Position numbers and translations under genes: made by a program. Source: Megamonas hypermegale (GTDB lineage Bacteria > Bacillota > Negativicutes > Selenomonadales > Selenomonadaceae). From it: a stretch of DNA of 29,696 nucleotides. The notes under the pieces were generated by a model that was given only the letters and a program-made list of their open reading frames with translations, had not been told where the DNA came from and searched no databases. The DNA lies in the NCBI GenBank assembly GCA_002314325.1, contig DCFC01000005.1, forward strand, positions 6,586-36,281. Direction: 5' to 3'. The first letter of the stretch is position 1, and each line of letters starts with the position of its first letter. Shown piece after piece: positions 10,047 to 18,111 of this stretch.

Positions 10047-11056
10047 AATGTTTTCCCCATTATTTTCATAATCTGTTTAACTTCATCCATAACAATCTTG
10101 AAATTAGCCGGTTTTAAAGACTGGTCGCCGTCGCTCAGCGCCACTTCCGGGTGAGGATGCACTTCAATCATAAGACCATCCGCTCCGGCGGCAACGGCTG
10201 CTCGCGCCATCGGCTGAACCATCTGCCAGCGGCCAGTACCGTGACTCGGGTCCACGATAATCGGCAGATGCGACAATTCCTTCACTGCTGCCACCGCGCT
10301 TAAATCGAGCGTATTGCGCGTAAATGTTTCATACGTTCTGATACCGCGTTCGCAAAATACGATATTGTAATTACCACCGCTGGCAATGTATTCGGCGGCA
10401 TTGAGCCATTCGCTGATTGTCGCACTCAATCCGCGTTTTAAAAGCACCGGTTTTCTCGTCAGACCGACTTCTTTTAACAGCTGGAAATTCTGCATATTGC
10501 GCGCACCGATTTGCAGCATATCAGCATATTGGCAAATTGTATCAATATCGTTGATATTGACGATTTCCGTTACGACTTTAAGACCAGTTTCATCAGCAAC
10601 AGAGCGCATCATTTTTAATCCTTCCACGCCCAGCCCCTGAAAATCGTACGGGGACGTACGCGGTTTAAAAGCACCGCCGCGCAGAAACTGAACACCGCAT
10701 TCTTTGACGGCACGCGCCGCTTCCAGAAGCTGTTCTCGGCTTTCCACCGAACACGGTCCCGCCATTACAGCAAAATGACCGCCGCCGATTTTCACGCCGT
10801 CAACATCGACAACACTGTCCTCTTTTTTAAATTCACGGCTGACAAGTTTATATTTTTCCGTAATGGATACGGTTTTTTCCACACCGGAAAACGAATTCAT
10901 CTGTAACATTGCTATTTTCTTCTTATCTCCTATTACACCCACGATTGTTCGGGACGAACCCTGTGATAAATGGTAATCCAGTCCCTCATTTTTAATTTTA
11001 TTCTTTACAGCTTCCAAATCATTTGCCGTAGCTTCCGGTTTCATAACAATAATCAT
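10043..11056 (-). CDS. aroF: 3-deoxy-7-phosphoheptulonate (DAHP) synthase, Bacillus-like type
   Basis: The 337-residue enzyme joins phosphoenolpyruvate and erythrose 4-phosphate to start the shikimate pathway. The N-terminal ~80 residues ([10 protein letters not shown]...) form the small ferredoxin-like regulatory domain of the Thermotoga/Bacillus type. The barrel carries GPCSVES (100-106), KPRTSPY (131-137), the later [13 protein letters not shown], and DPSHGTGRW. The frame stays open for 45 more codons upstream, but that part is the T-box leader. ATG 11056 is chosen because AGGAGGA lies seven bases before it. It is first in an operon with tyrA (ATGA overlap) and the EamA transporter. Confidence 0.96.
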   Translation of the reverse strand: MIIVMKPEATANDLEAVKNKIKNEGLDYHLSQGSSRTIVGVIGDKKKIAMLQMNSFSGVEKTVSITEKYKLVSREFKKEDSVVDVDGVKIGGGHFAVMAGPCSVESREQLLEAARAVKECGVQFLRGGAFKPRTSPYDFQGLGVEGLKMMRSVADETGLKVVTEIVNINDIDTICQYADMLQIGARNMQNFQLLKEVGLTRKPVLLKRGLSATISEWLNAAEYIASGGNYNIVFCERGIRTYETFTRNTLDLSAVAAVKELSHLPIIVDPSHGTGRWQMVQPMARAAVAAGADGLMIEVHPHPEVALSDGDQSLKPANFKIVMDEVKQIMKIMGKTL

Positions 11057-11098
11057 AACACAATCCTCCTGATTTAAAACATATTTAAATTCAAATAC

Positions 11099-11128
11099 AA
11101 AAAAGCCCGTCCCTAAACAGGGACGAGC
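11099..11128 (-). terminator. Regulated terminator of the T-box leader
   Basis: On the minus strand a 10-bp stem (GCTCGTCCCT / AGGGACGGGC, one G-U pair) with loop GTTT is followed by six T residues. It lies just after the T-box sequence and 42 bases before the aroF start. Confidence 0.9.
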
Positions 11129-11356
11129 TGTTATAACCCGTGGTACCACCCTTCTTGCTGTTCGCAAGCCACTTTCTTCAGGTACTATCATACCCTAGCC
11201 CATGATAACGGAGGCGAACCGGCACGACCTACTTTTATCATTTCAGCCTGCTGCTCACAGGTGTATTTCCGGCTGCTTCAATCCTGCGTCGCACCGACCC
11301 GCAGTTCTCTGTAAAATCCCCAGACGTACTTTTCCTGTTCATTGCATTTATCTTTG
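11099..11356 (-). ncRNA. T-box riboswitch, tyrosine-specific, upstream of aroF
   Basis: The leader before aroF contains the T-box core AGGGTGGTACCACGG (minus strand, 11152-11138). Its UGGU bulge pairs with a tRNA ending ACCA, consistent with the A discriminator of tRNA-Tyr. Upstream, the Stem I region holds AGAGAAC, a GGTG segment and a specifier loop reading GGAAA-UAC-ACC, with UAC (11265-11263) as the Tyr codon. A terminator follows. Uncharged tRNA-Tyr should stabilise the antiterminator and switch on aroF-tyrA and the transporter. The specifier was assigned by eye; Tyr agrees with both the bulge and the operon content. Confidence 0.93.
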
Positions 11357-11362
11357 TCTAAT

Positions 11363-11391
11363 ACTATAACGACTAAAATCCTATTTGTCAA
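11363..11391 (-). promoter_or_regulatory. Promoter of the T-box-aroF-tyrA operon
   Basis: TTGACA (11391-11386) and TATAGT (11368-11363) are separated by exactly 17 bases, one mismatch from the sigma-A consensus. Transcription should start near 11356. From the hldC stop (11450) to this promoter there is only a weak hairpin (CAATT/AATTG), so read-through from the envelope operon is possible. Confidence 0.85.
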
Positions 11392-11449
11392 GACTGTCCA
11401 CAAAAAATTTTTCTAAAAGCAATTGTATAATTGTAAACTATAGCGCAAT

Positions 11450-11923
11450 CTATTTAGCATAGATATCGAGAATTTTATTTATAATATTCGTTGTAGAACA
11501 ACCTTGTGTCATTTTTATGAATTTAATCTTTCCGCCGTGTTTTTTTACTGTCGCTGTTTCCGGCAGCGTATCTTCCGTATAATCGCCGCCTTTTACGTAA
11601 ATATCCGGCTTCACCTTTTCAATTAAGTTGTCCGCCGTTGTTTCTTCGAATATCACCACACAATCCACGGCTTTTAGATTATCAATAAGCAGTGCTCTCT
11701 GCTCCTGCGGCACTATCGGTCTTTTATCCGATTTATACTGTTTGACTGATTTATCGCTGTTTATGCCCACGATTAAACAATCTGCCGTTTTTTTCGCCTC
11801 GTTCAGATAATTCACATGACCAGAATGAACCAAATCAAACGAACCGTTCGTAAGAGCAATTTTTTTGCCGCTACGGCGCAAAATCTCGCAGAATTTTTCT
11901 ATATCTTTTATATTTATAATCAC
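11450..11923 (-). CDS. hldC: D-glycero-beta-D-manno-heptose 1-phosphate adenylyltransferase
   Basis: The 157-residue cytosolic enzyme of the nucleotidyltransferase superfamily transfers AMP to heptose 1-phosphate to make ADP-heptose for the LPS inner core. It matches the C-terminal half of E. coli HldE (also called RfaE2). LTNGSFDLVHSGHVNYL at ~24-40 includes the HxGH nucleotide-binding motif (HSGH, 33-36), and VKGGDYTEDTLPE is further family signature. The end (TQGCSTTNIINKI) is typical. The start is GTG 11923, with GGGG eight bases before it. It lies 15 bases after hldA in the lptD-hldA-hldC operon. Confidence 0.93.
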   Translation of the reverse strand: MIINIKDIEKFCEILRRSGKKIALTNGSFDLVHSGHVNYLNEAKKTADCLIVGINSDKSVKQYKSDKRPIVPQEQRALLIDNLKAVDCVVIFEETTADNLIEKVKPDIYVKGGDYTEDTLPETATVKKHGGKIKFIKMTQGCSTTNIINKILDIYAK

Positions 11924-11938
11924 TAAAAATACCCCGTC

Positions 11939-12928
11939 TTATTTTTTCAGCACGTTTATCAGTTCTGTATCGGAAACGGTCGCTGTTCCCATTTTACGCA
12001 CTGCAATACCGGAGGCGAAATTGGAAATTTCCGCCGCCTGCGCCGGCTGAGCCCCCGCTGCCAGTGCCGTAATAAATGCCGCCACGCACGTATCCCCCGC
12101 ACCGGAAACATCGAATACTTCCGATTTATCCGATACAGGAATATTATGCACGTCTCCGCTTGTTTCAAACAGCGTCATGCCTTTTTCGCCGCGCGTGATT
12201 AAAATCCCCTTCGCCTGCATTTTTATTAAAAAATCATGCGCCGCTGCATACAGTTTTTCTTCACTATTGATTTTAATGCCTACAGCGCGGGAAAGCTCCG
12301 CATCATTTTGTTTGACATAATCCGTTCCGACAAAATTGAAAATATCGTAGCGCGAGTCGATTATGGACGGAATATCGTATTCCTTCGTCATTTGCAAAAT
12401 TAAATCCCTTATTTTCGGGGTGATAGTGCCGCTGCCGTAATCACTCATTACCACCCCTTGAATTTGCGGCATAACTTCTTTTATATATTGCAGCAGTTCT
12501 TTTTCATAAACGGCCGATAACGGCGCACTGCATTCCCGGTCAATGCGCACCACCTGCTGGCTTACCGTCGCTCTGCCGCCGGCAATAACGCGCGTCTTTG
12601 TGATGGTTTTACGTGTTTCATCACAAAACATACCGTTTGTATCAACGCCGTTTTCCTCCAGAGAATGCTTTAAATTTAAAGCACCTCTATCTTTGCCCAA
12701 AATGCCTACAGCAAAAGCTTTTCCCCCGAGCGTCGCTACATTGTTTACCACATTTGCCGCGCCGCCCGGCACCGTTTTTTCGTCTTTTTCAATAAGCACA
12801 AGCACCGGTGCTTCACGGGAAATACGCGAAATATCACCGTGCAGATAAACATCGGCAATCATATCACCGATAATTAAAATGCGTTTGCCCTTGAACTTAT
12901 CAACAAAATCAATCAGTTCCGGTTTCAT
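11939..12928 (-). CDS. hldA: D-glycero-beta-D-manno-heptose-7-phosphate kinase
   Basis: The 329-residue PfkB/ribokinase-family enzyme phosphorylates heptose 7-phosphate at C1, the step before HldC. It matches the N-terminal half of E. coli HldE (RfaE1). The sugar-binding PGGAANVVNNVATLG (54-68) and the catalytic DVSGAGDT (273-280, base Asp279) are intact. Kinase and adenylyltransferase are separate genes here, as in many bacteria outside the enterics. ATG 12928 follows a GGGGTGA site. It lies 15 bases downstream of lptD. The intermediate phosphatase (GmhB) and the epimerase are not in the window. Confidence 0.94.
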   Translation of the reverse strand: MKPELIDFVDKFKGKRILIIGDMIADVYLHGDISRISREAPVLVLIEKDEKTVPGGAANVVNNVATLGGKAFAVGILGKDRGALNLKHSLEENGVDTNGMFCDETRKTITKTRVIAGGRATVSQQVVRIDRECSAPLSAVYEKELLQYIKEVMPQIQGVVMSDYGSGTITPKIRDLILQMTKEYDIPSIIDSRYDIFNFVGTDYVKQNDAELSRAVGIKINSEEKLYAAAHDFLIKMQAKGILITRGEKGMTLFETSGDVHNIPVSDKSEVFDVSGAGDTCVAAFITALAAGAQPAQAAEISNFASGIAVRKMGTATVSDTELINVLKK

Positions 12929-12943
12929 AAAATCACCCCGTCT

Positions 12944-14473
12944 TTAGAAATTCAGGAAGTTAAAATGCAGACTCCATTTATCTTCTTTCTGTTCATATTT
13001 CAGCTCCGTCTGTACACAGTGCCAGTCATGATACCAATAATAATCCAAGTCACGCATTTTCAGCCCGTCGGAAGCATCATAACCTGTTGCTACTACTATG
13101 CGGTTTTTATCATCAATCGTATAACTTAAACCGGCCGACAGCTTTTTCGAATAATCATTCAAACCGTAATCAAACAGTGTATTTTCCTGGCTTACACGGG
13201 AATAATGGTAACCTACATAGCCTACCAAATCATCATTGAACTCACTGAGCAGAGTAAGGTCATAGTACAAACTATTATAATTGGAATCATCATAGTCTTC
13301 ATGTACAAGCTTGTAACCGATACTAGGAAACAATCTGATTTTACCTTTATCATCAAATCTTATCGGGTCATGCATTAATTTTAAATCGTGTTCACGATGC
13401 CAGCTTTTAACGCCGTGTTCCTTCCACAGACCATATTCGTTGCGGAAGTTAAAACGGAGCGGACTGTCGCCTATTCTCTGTCCGTAATTGTAGATATAGG
13501 CAATTTCCTTTTCCAGCCAGATATCGTCATCATCTTCATATTTACCGCTTTCAATATTGAAGCTGTTGCCTGCATTATGCCAGCCTACACCGTAGATATT
13601 GCGCATATCATGTTTTGTCGTATATTTCAGTCTGGCATACGCATTCACATTGTCCATTAAATTCTGCGTATAATCATAGGCAATCGTTAAGCCGTCATCA
13701 TCATTCCATCTAATGCGAAACGGCATCCAATCTTCTCTACTGTCACTATTAGCACCGATTTTCGTAGTATATTCCTTTGTCTGATAAATAACCTGTCCTT
13801 TTATGAAAAACTTAGCATTATATGCCACTAAATGGTCATCAGGATAAATTTCAATTTTATCGGCGCTGAAATAATAATCCGGTTTTTTAGCTGGACACCG
13901 CGTCATCGTACCATTGTAAATTATATAATAATCAGGATAAAACTCTACCTGCTCGCCGAAAATATATCTATTATCTATTCTGCCTTTGGCATTAGCCATT
14001 ACACCCGTTTTTTCATTATAGTTATAATGTGTTTTATCACTGTCAATATTTAAAGTAGGATTAGACACCTGAATGGTATGCGATTTTCCCGGAATATTCA
14101 CATCACCCGTGTTCAAATTTCCGTCAGCATTGTCCGTCGTCATGCGTGAATAATTCTGCGTGATTTTCACATCACCTTTACCGTAAACCTCACCAGTAAC
14201 AGAATTATACATGATATCGTTACCCTCAAAGATAATCGGTGCTGTCGTCGGGTCAGTTATTTTGATACCGTCCCTTTCATATTCAGCCGTTAAATCTTTT
14301 TTAAATTTATTAATTTCCTCATCTTTGGCAGCCTGACGCTGTTCTTTTCGCTGGTCTTCCACGAAATTCAAAATTTCCACATCAGTATCATCCGCAAAGG
14401 CCTGTCCTTGATATGTACATAAAGAAATCGCACTAAAAGATAAAGCCAAAAGTATTTTATTTTCTATCTTCAT
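12944..14473 (-). CDS. lptD: LptD-type LPS assembly outer-membrane protein
   Basis: The 509-residue protein should form the outer-membrane pore that inserts LPS. It has a signal peptide (1-27, AFA end), then a charged helix (~33-66), an OstA/LptA-like beta-jellyroll (~78-235) and a beta-barrel rich in alternating aromatic residues that ends in Phe (NFLNF), as outer-membrane barrels do. The segment TMTRCPAKKPDYYFSADKIE matches the LptD region after the jellyroll (S-x-T-x-C-x-P...W in the family). It is much shorter than E. coli LptD (784). Only two cysteines remain after the signal peptide, Cys193 and Cys486. ATG 14473 is ten bases after AGGTG; GTG 14485 is an alternative. It is first in an operon with the heptose genes. 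Confidence 0.88.
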   Translation of the reverse strand: MKIENKILLALSFSAISLCTYQGQAFADDTDVEILNFVEDQRKEQRQAAKDEEINKFKKDLTAEYERDGIKITDPTTAPIIFEGNDIMYNSVTGEVYGKGDVKITQNYSRMTTDNADGNLNTGDVNIPGKSHTIQVSNPTLNIDSDKTHYNYNEKTGVMANAKGRIDNRYIFGEQVEFYPDYYIIYNGTMTRCPAKKPDYYFSADKIEIYPDDHLVAYNAKFFIKGQVIYQTKEYTTKIGANSDSREDWMPFRIRWNDDDGLTIAYDYTQNLMDNVNAYARLKYTTKHDMRNIYGVGWHNAGNSFNIESGKYEDDDDIWLEKEIAYIYNYGQRIGDSPLRFNFRNEYGLWKEHGVKSWHREHDLKLMHDPIRFDDKGKIRLFPSIGYKLVHEDYDDSNYNSLYYDLTLLSEFNDDLVGYVGYHYSRVSQENTLFDYGLNDYSKKLSAGLSYTIDDKNRIVVATGYDASDGLKMRDLDYYWYHDWHCVQTELKYEQKEDKWSLHFNFLNF

Positions 14474-14514
14474 AAAATTTTTCACCTGTCTTTTTAAAAC
14501 ATAATTACTAAAAC

Positions 14515-14543
14515 ATTATATCATGCTACTTCTAATATGATAA
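14515..14543 (-). promoter_or_regulatory. Promoter of the lptD-hldA-hldC operon
   Basis: TTATCA (14543-14538) and TATAAT (14520-14515) are 17 bases apart, with TG one base before the -10 (TGATATAAT). The leader is about 35 bases. Confidence 0.75.
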
Positions 14544-14561
14544 GCTTTTTATCACAATATG

Positions 14562-14595
14562 AAAATAACCCGGCCGATAAGAGCCAGGTTATTTT
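14562..14595 (-). terminator. Terminator of the amylase-glucanotransferase gene
   Basis: A 13-bp stem (AAAATAACCTGGC / GCCGGGTTATTTT on the minus strand, one G-U pair) with an eight-base loop starts three bases after the stop codon. The T-run is the end of the stem itself. Confidence 0.75.
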
Positions 14596-14597
14596 AT

Positions 14598-17500
14598 TTA
14601 TCTATGATATTTTTCCGTCAACAATTTGAGCCATGCCGCTTTTTCCGCCGTCATCGCACCAGGACGCATCCTCCAGCCCCAGTTGGTGCCGACTGTTCCC
14701 GGAAGGTTCATGCGAGCTTCGCCGTCCAGCCCCAATACATCCTGCATCGGTAGTACGGCAAGTTTTGCTTGACTGAAATATGCCAGTTCAATCATCTTGG
14801 TAAGCAATATTTCATCATCATCGACAGAAACACCGAAGAAATCGGCCAGCACCGCTTTATCCTGCGGCGCAATATTTTTCTTCAGCCAGCCGAGAGTCGT
14901 GTTGTTATCATGCGTACCCGTATATACTACGCAATTTTGCGGACAGATAAAATTCATCTCCCGCTGTGCATTCGGATACAGTTCAAACTGCAATACCTTC
15001 ATGCCCGGAAAATCACAATCCGTTTTCAAGCGTTCTACTTCCGGCGTGATTATGCCCAAATCTTCCGCTATAATCGGTACTTTGCCCAGATATTTCTTAA
15101 TCGTGTCGAATAAATCGCGGCCCGGGCCTTTCACCCATCTGCCGACACGGGCATTTTTCGCATCGCCTGCCACTTCCCAATACGCTTCAAAGCCGCGGAA
15201 ATGGTCAATACGGATGATGTCAACTAATTCCAACAGCGTAGCAATGCGCTTGCGCCACCAGGCGTAACTGTCGCGTTCCATAACTCTCCACAGATAATGC
15301 GGATTGCCCCAAAGCTGTCCGTCCTCACTGAAATAATCAGGCGGTACACCCGCAGCCGTTTTCAGCGTTCCGTCCGGATTTAAATTGAACTGGTCCTGAT
15401 TGGTCCAGACATCCGCACTGTCATGCGACGGGAATATCGGCACATCACCGATTATCTTTATTCCTTTTGACTTAGCGTATTCGTGCAGTTTCTGCCACTG
15501 CATGAAGAACAGATACTGCGTAAATTTAACGTAGGCAATATCATGCGCCAAAGCAATCCGGCTGGCCTGAAGCGCCTGCGGCTGGCGGCGGCGTATCGGC
15601 GCATCCCATTTCGTCCATATTTCTCCTTTAAAATGCTTTTTAAGTGCTACAAACAGCGCATAGTCATCAAGCCAGCTTTCCTGTTTGGCGCAGAAAATAC
15701 CGTAATCCTCATCAGCCACAAAATTAGTAAAGGCCTTATGCAGGATTTTGTTCTTATATGCTTCCACTTTGACAAAATCCACACTGTCTTCAGACGCTTC
15801 GTAATCAAGCACAATATCGTCTTTTGTCAAAAGACCCATTTTTACCAGTTCTTCCGGCGATATAAGCATGATATTACCGGCAAACGAAGACGGTGACTGA
15901 TACGGCGACGCTCCGTATCCCACCGGATTAAGCGGCAGAACCTGCCAAATGTTTTGACCTGCCGCTGCGAGCCAATCTATAAATTCATAGGCTGATTGAC
16001 CCAAATCACCGATACCGTACGGCGAAGGCAGACTCGTCGGATGCAGAATAATGCCCGCCTGCCGCTCACACGGCTGCACCACTTTCACCTGTTCAAAAAT
16101 AAGCGCCCGAAGCGGTTCAATTCTGATTTGCGCTTTATTATCCATTATTTCCACATCTGGATACATGCCCGTTATTTCATGCAGCTTATTCTGACAGAAA
16201 CCATGCGTATCTATCGTTATCGTTGCCGATTTTACACTGTTGCGGTTCAATACGACGAGTATGCAGTCAGCTTCCATCTCTTTGCCGAAACGGTCCTTGC
16301 CCTGCTTTGTCGTCCGAAAATACGCCAGCACGTCTTCATCAGCATATGCCGGTATATACCAGCCCGTCTGCAATACTTCTCTCTTATTGCGCAGTGCAAT
16401 CAGACGGGCAAAATAATACTGTAAGTTGGAATCGCCGCTGTCCCAATTATATGAAGCCCTGTTGTGCGGGTCGCGGTAACCCTGCATACCGACTTCATCA
16501 CCGTAATAAATCGACGGCACGCCCGGCAGCGTCATCTGCCAGCAGACGGCAATTTTCAGGCGGGCAATGGCAAGACGCAGATGCGTATCATCCAGCCGGA
16601 AATCAGCCTGCACCGTCGTCGGCACATTATCTATCGGCGGCGCTTCTCCAAGCAGCGTCAGCACGCGTTCCACATCATGGCTGCCCAGCAAATTCATCAT
16701 GGCATAGAGATTTTGCGCCGGATAATTTTCATGCTGATTGGCGATGCGCTTCTGCGTTGTCTGCGCCGTATCTCTGTTCAGCAGGAAATCCAGCATTATA
16801 CTGCGCAGCGGATAATTCATCGCTCCGTCTATCTCATAACCGCACAGATATTCGCGCGGCACATTGTACGAAACTTTATTGGAGGCATCTTCCCAGATTT
16901 CACCGATTAATACGGCATCCTTATCAATACTTTTCAGTTTCTTATAAAAAGCACGCGAGAACTGACGCGGCAATTCGTCAATAACATCCAGCCGCCAGCC
17001 GCTAATGCCTTTTTTCATCCAGTAATTCATGACGCTGTCATCATTATTAATGATGTAATCCATATATGACGGTGTTGTTTCCTTGACGTTCGGCATGCTA
17101 TCAAAGCCCCACCAGCAGTCGTATTTATCCGGGTATTCCTTGAAATCATACCACTCATAATACGGCGAATTCTCGGACTGATATGCGCCGACTTCGGAAT
17201 AATTTCCGTAGCGGTTGAAATAAATACTGTCGCTGCCCGTGTGGCTGAACACGCCGTCCAAGATAATTCTTATGCCCATATCCTCTGCCGCTCGGCAAAG
17301 CTCGGCAAAATCCTCGTTTGTCCCGAGCATCGGGTCCGTCTGGAAATAATCGGCCGTATCGTAATGATGATTGGAACGGGATAAAAATATCGGATTAAGA
17401 TATATAACCGATATCCCCAGATTTTGCAGATAGCCGAGTTTTTCCTGTATTCCCTTAAAATTGCCGCCGAAAAAATCATACGCAATCACCTGACGCGTAT

Positions 17501-18020
17501 CCGGGTCCACATAATACATCGGCGGGTCGTTCCAGTCGCAATGAAAAACGGCATACGGTTTTTGCGGAATTTCATTGCCGCTGCGATAAAATCTGTCTGG
17601 AAAAATCTGATACATCACCGCTTTTTTGAACCAGTCCGGCGTTACGGCATCGGCTTTATAAACAGTTATCTGATACGACGTCGGCACAGTCTTTTCCACT
17701 TTGCCCTCGCCGCCCATCTGTTCCTGACTGTTGCCGTAATACAGCAGACTTTCGTCTTCCAGCCGGACGATGAAATAATACCAGACGAGGCAGCCCTCTT
17801 CCGGCATCTGCAAATCAACAATATAATGGTTTTCATCCCAAGCGGACGGTTCCATTTTCTTGTACGACGCGCCGAGTGTTTCCTGCCATGTATATACTTT
17901 TACCGACTCTACCTTCAAATTCTTGTCCGTAATATCAAGAGCCAGACGCACCGTGCTGTCTGTCGGCACTGCGCCTCTCGGACTTCTATAATACGGATTT
18001 TGTGAATTATGCAATAACAT
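14598..18020 (-). CDS. GH13 neopullulanase-like / GH77 4-alpha-glucanotransferase fusion
   Basis: A single 1140-residue frame joins two complete alpha-glucan enzymes, likely in the cytosol (no signal peptide). Residues ~1-125 look like a CBM34-type beta domain. A GH13 barrel (~130-640) carries DGVFSHTG (255-262), nucleophile Asp345 in GWRLDV, acid/base Glu374 in GEIW and Asp449 in GSHDVE, all intact. From ~655 a full MalQ follows (GIILHPTSLPSPYGIGDLG), with nucleophile Asp939 in RIDHFRG, Glu986 in AEDLG and Asp1038 in GTHDNN. Expected activities are alpha-1,4 or alpha-1,6 hydrolysis coupled to transfer of maltosyl units, a debranching and recycling function. It follows glgA by 91 bases, with a terminator hairpin between. 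ATG 18020 has GAGG ten bases upstream. The first half resembles neopullulanase more than GlgX. Confidence 0.94.
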   Translation of the reverse strand: MLLHNSQNPYYRSPRGAVPTDSTVRLALDITDKNLKVESVKVYTWQETLGASYKKMEPSAWDENHYIVDLQMPEEGCLVWYYFIVRLEDESLLYYGNSQEQMGGEGKVEKTVPTSYQITVYKADAVTPDWFKKAVMYQIFPDRFYRSGNEIPQKPYAVFHCDWNDPPMYYVDPDTRQVIAYDFFGGNFKGIQEKLGYLQNLGISVIYLNPIFLSRSNHHYDTADYFQTDPMLGTNEDFAELCRAAEDMGIRIILDGVFSHTGSDSIYFNRYGNYSEVGAYQSENSPYYEWYDFKEYPDKYDCWWGFDSMPNVKETTPSYMDYIINNDDSVMNYWMKKGISGWRLDVIDELPRQFSRAFYKKLKSIDKDAVLIGEIWEDASNKVSYNVPREYLCGYEIDGAMNYPLRSIMLDFLLNRDTAQTTQKRIANQHENYPAQNLYAMMNLLGSHDVERVLTLLGEAPPIDNVPTTVQADFRLDDTHLRLAIARLKIAVCWQMTLPGVPSIYYGDEVGMQGYRDPHNRASYNWDSGDSNLQYYFARLIALRNKREVLQTGWYIPAYADEDVLAYFRTTKQGKDRFGKEMEADCILVVLNRNSVKSATITIDTHGFCQNKLHEITGMYPDVEIMDNKAQIRIEPLRALIFEQVKVVQPCERQAGIILHPTSLPSPYGIGDLGQSAYEFIDWLAAAGQNIWQVLPLNPVGYGASPYQSPSSFAGNIMLISPEELVKMGLLTKDDIVLDYEASEDSVDFVKVEAYKNKILHKAFTNFVADEDYGIFCAKQESWLDDYALFVALKKHFKGEIWTKWDAPIRRRQPQALQASRIALAHDIAYVKFTQYLFFMQWQKLHEYAKSKGIKIIGDVPIFPSHDSADVWTNQDQFNLNPDGTLKTAAGVPPDYFSEDGQLWGNPHYLWRVMERDSYAWWRKRIATLLELVDIIRIDHFRGFEAYWEVAGDAKNARVGRWVKGPGRDLFDTIKKYLGKVPIIAEDLGIITPEVERLKTDCDFPGMKVLQFELYPNAQREMNFICPQNCVVYTGTHDNNTTLGWLKKNIAPQDKAVLADFFGVSVDDDEILLTKMIELAYFSQAKLAVLPMQDVLGLDGEARMNLPGTVGTNWGWRMRPGAMTAEKAAWLKLLTEKYHR

Positions 18021-18049
18021 ATATCATCGACCTCATACGTTTCCAAAAT

Positions 18050-18088
18050 TAAAAAAATGCTGTATGGCAATGTATACCATACAGCATT
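18050..18088 (-). terminator. Terminator after glgA
   Basis: A perfect 12-bp stem (AATGCTGTATGG / CCATACAGCATT) with a nine-base loop is followed on the minus strand by a T-run. Only ~30 bases separate it from the fusion gene's start, with no evident promoter, so the fusion gene may depend on read-through or on a promoter inside glgA. Confidence 0.85.
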
Positions 18089-18111
18089 CCATATACCCTT
18101 ACGAAAAAGAA

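Noticed and set aside
11057..11191. 45-codon upstream extension of aroF
   Set aside because: These bases are the T-box and its terminator, and a strong AGGAGGA site marks the internal ATG 11056 as the start.
14598..18020. Two adjacent genes (amylase and malQ) or a sequencing frameshift instead of a fusion
   Set aside because: The frame is continuous with no stop, start or ribosome binding site at the junction near residue 650, and both halves are full length, so a real fusion is the simplest reading.
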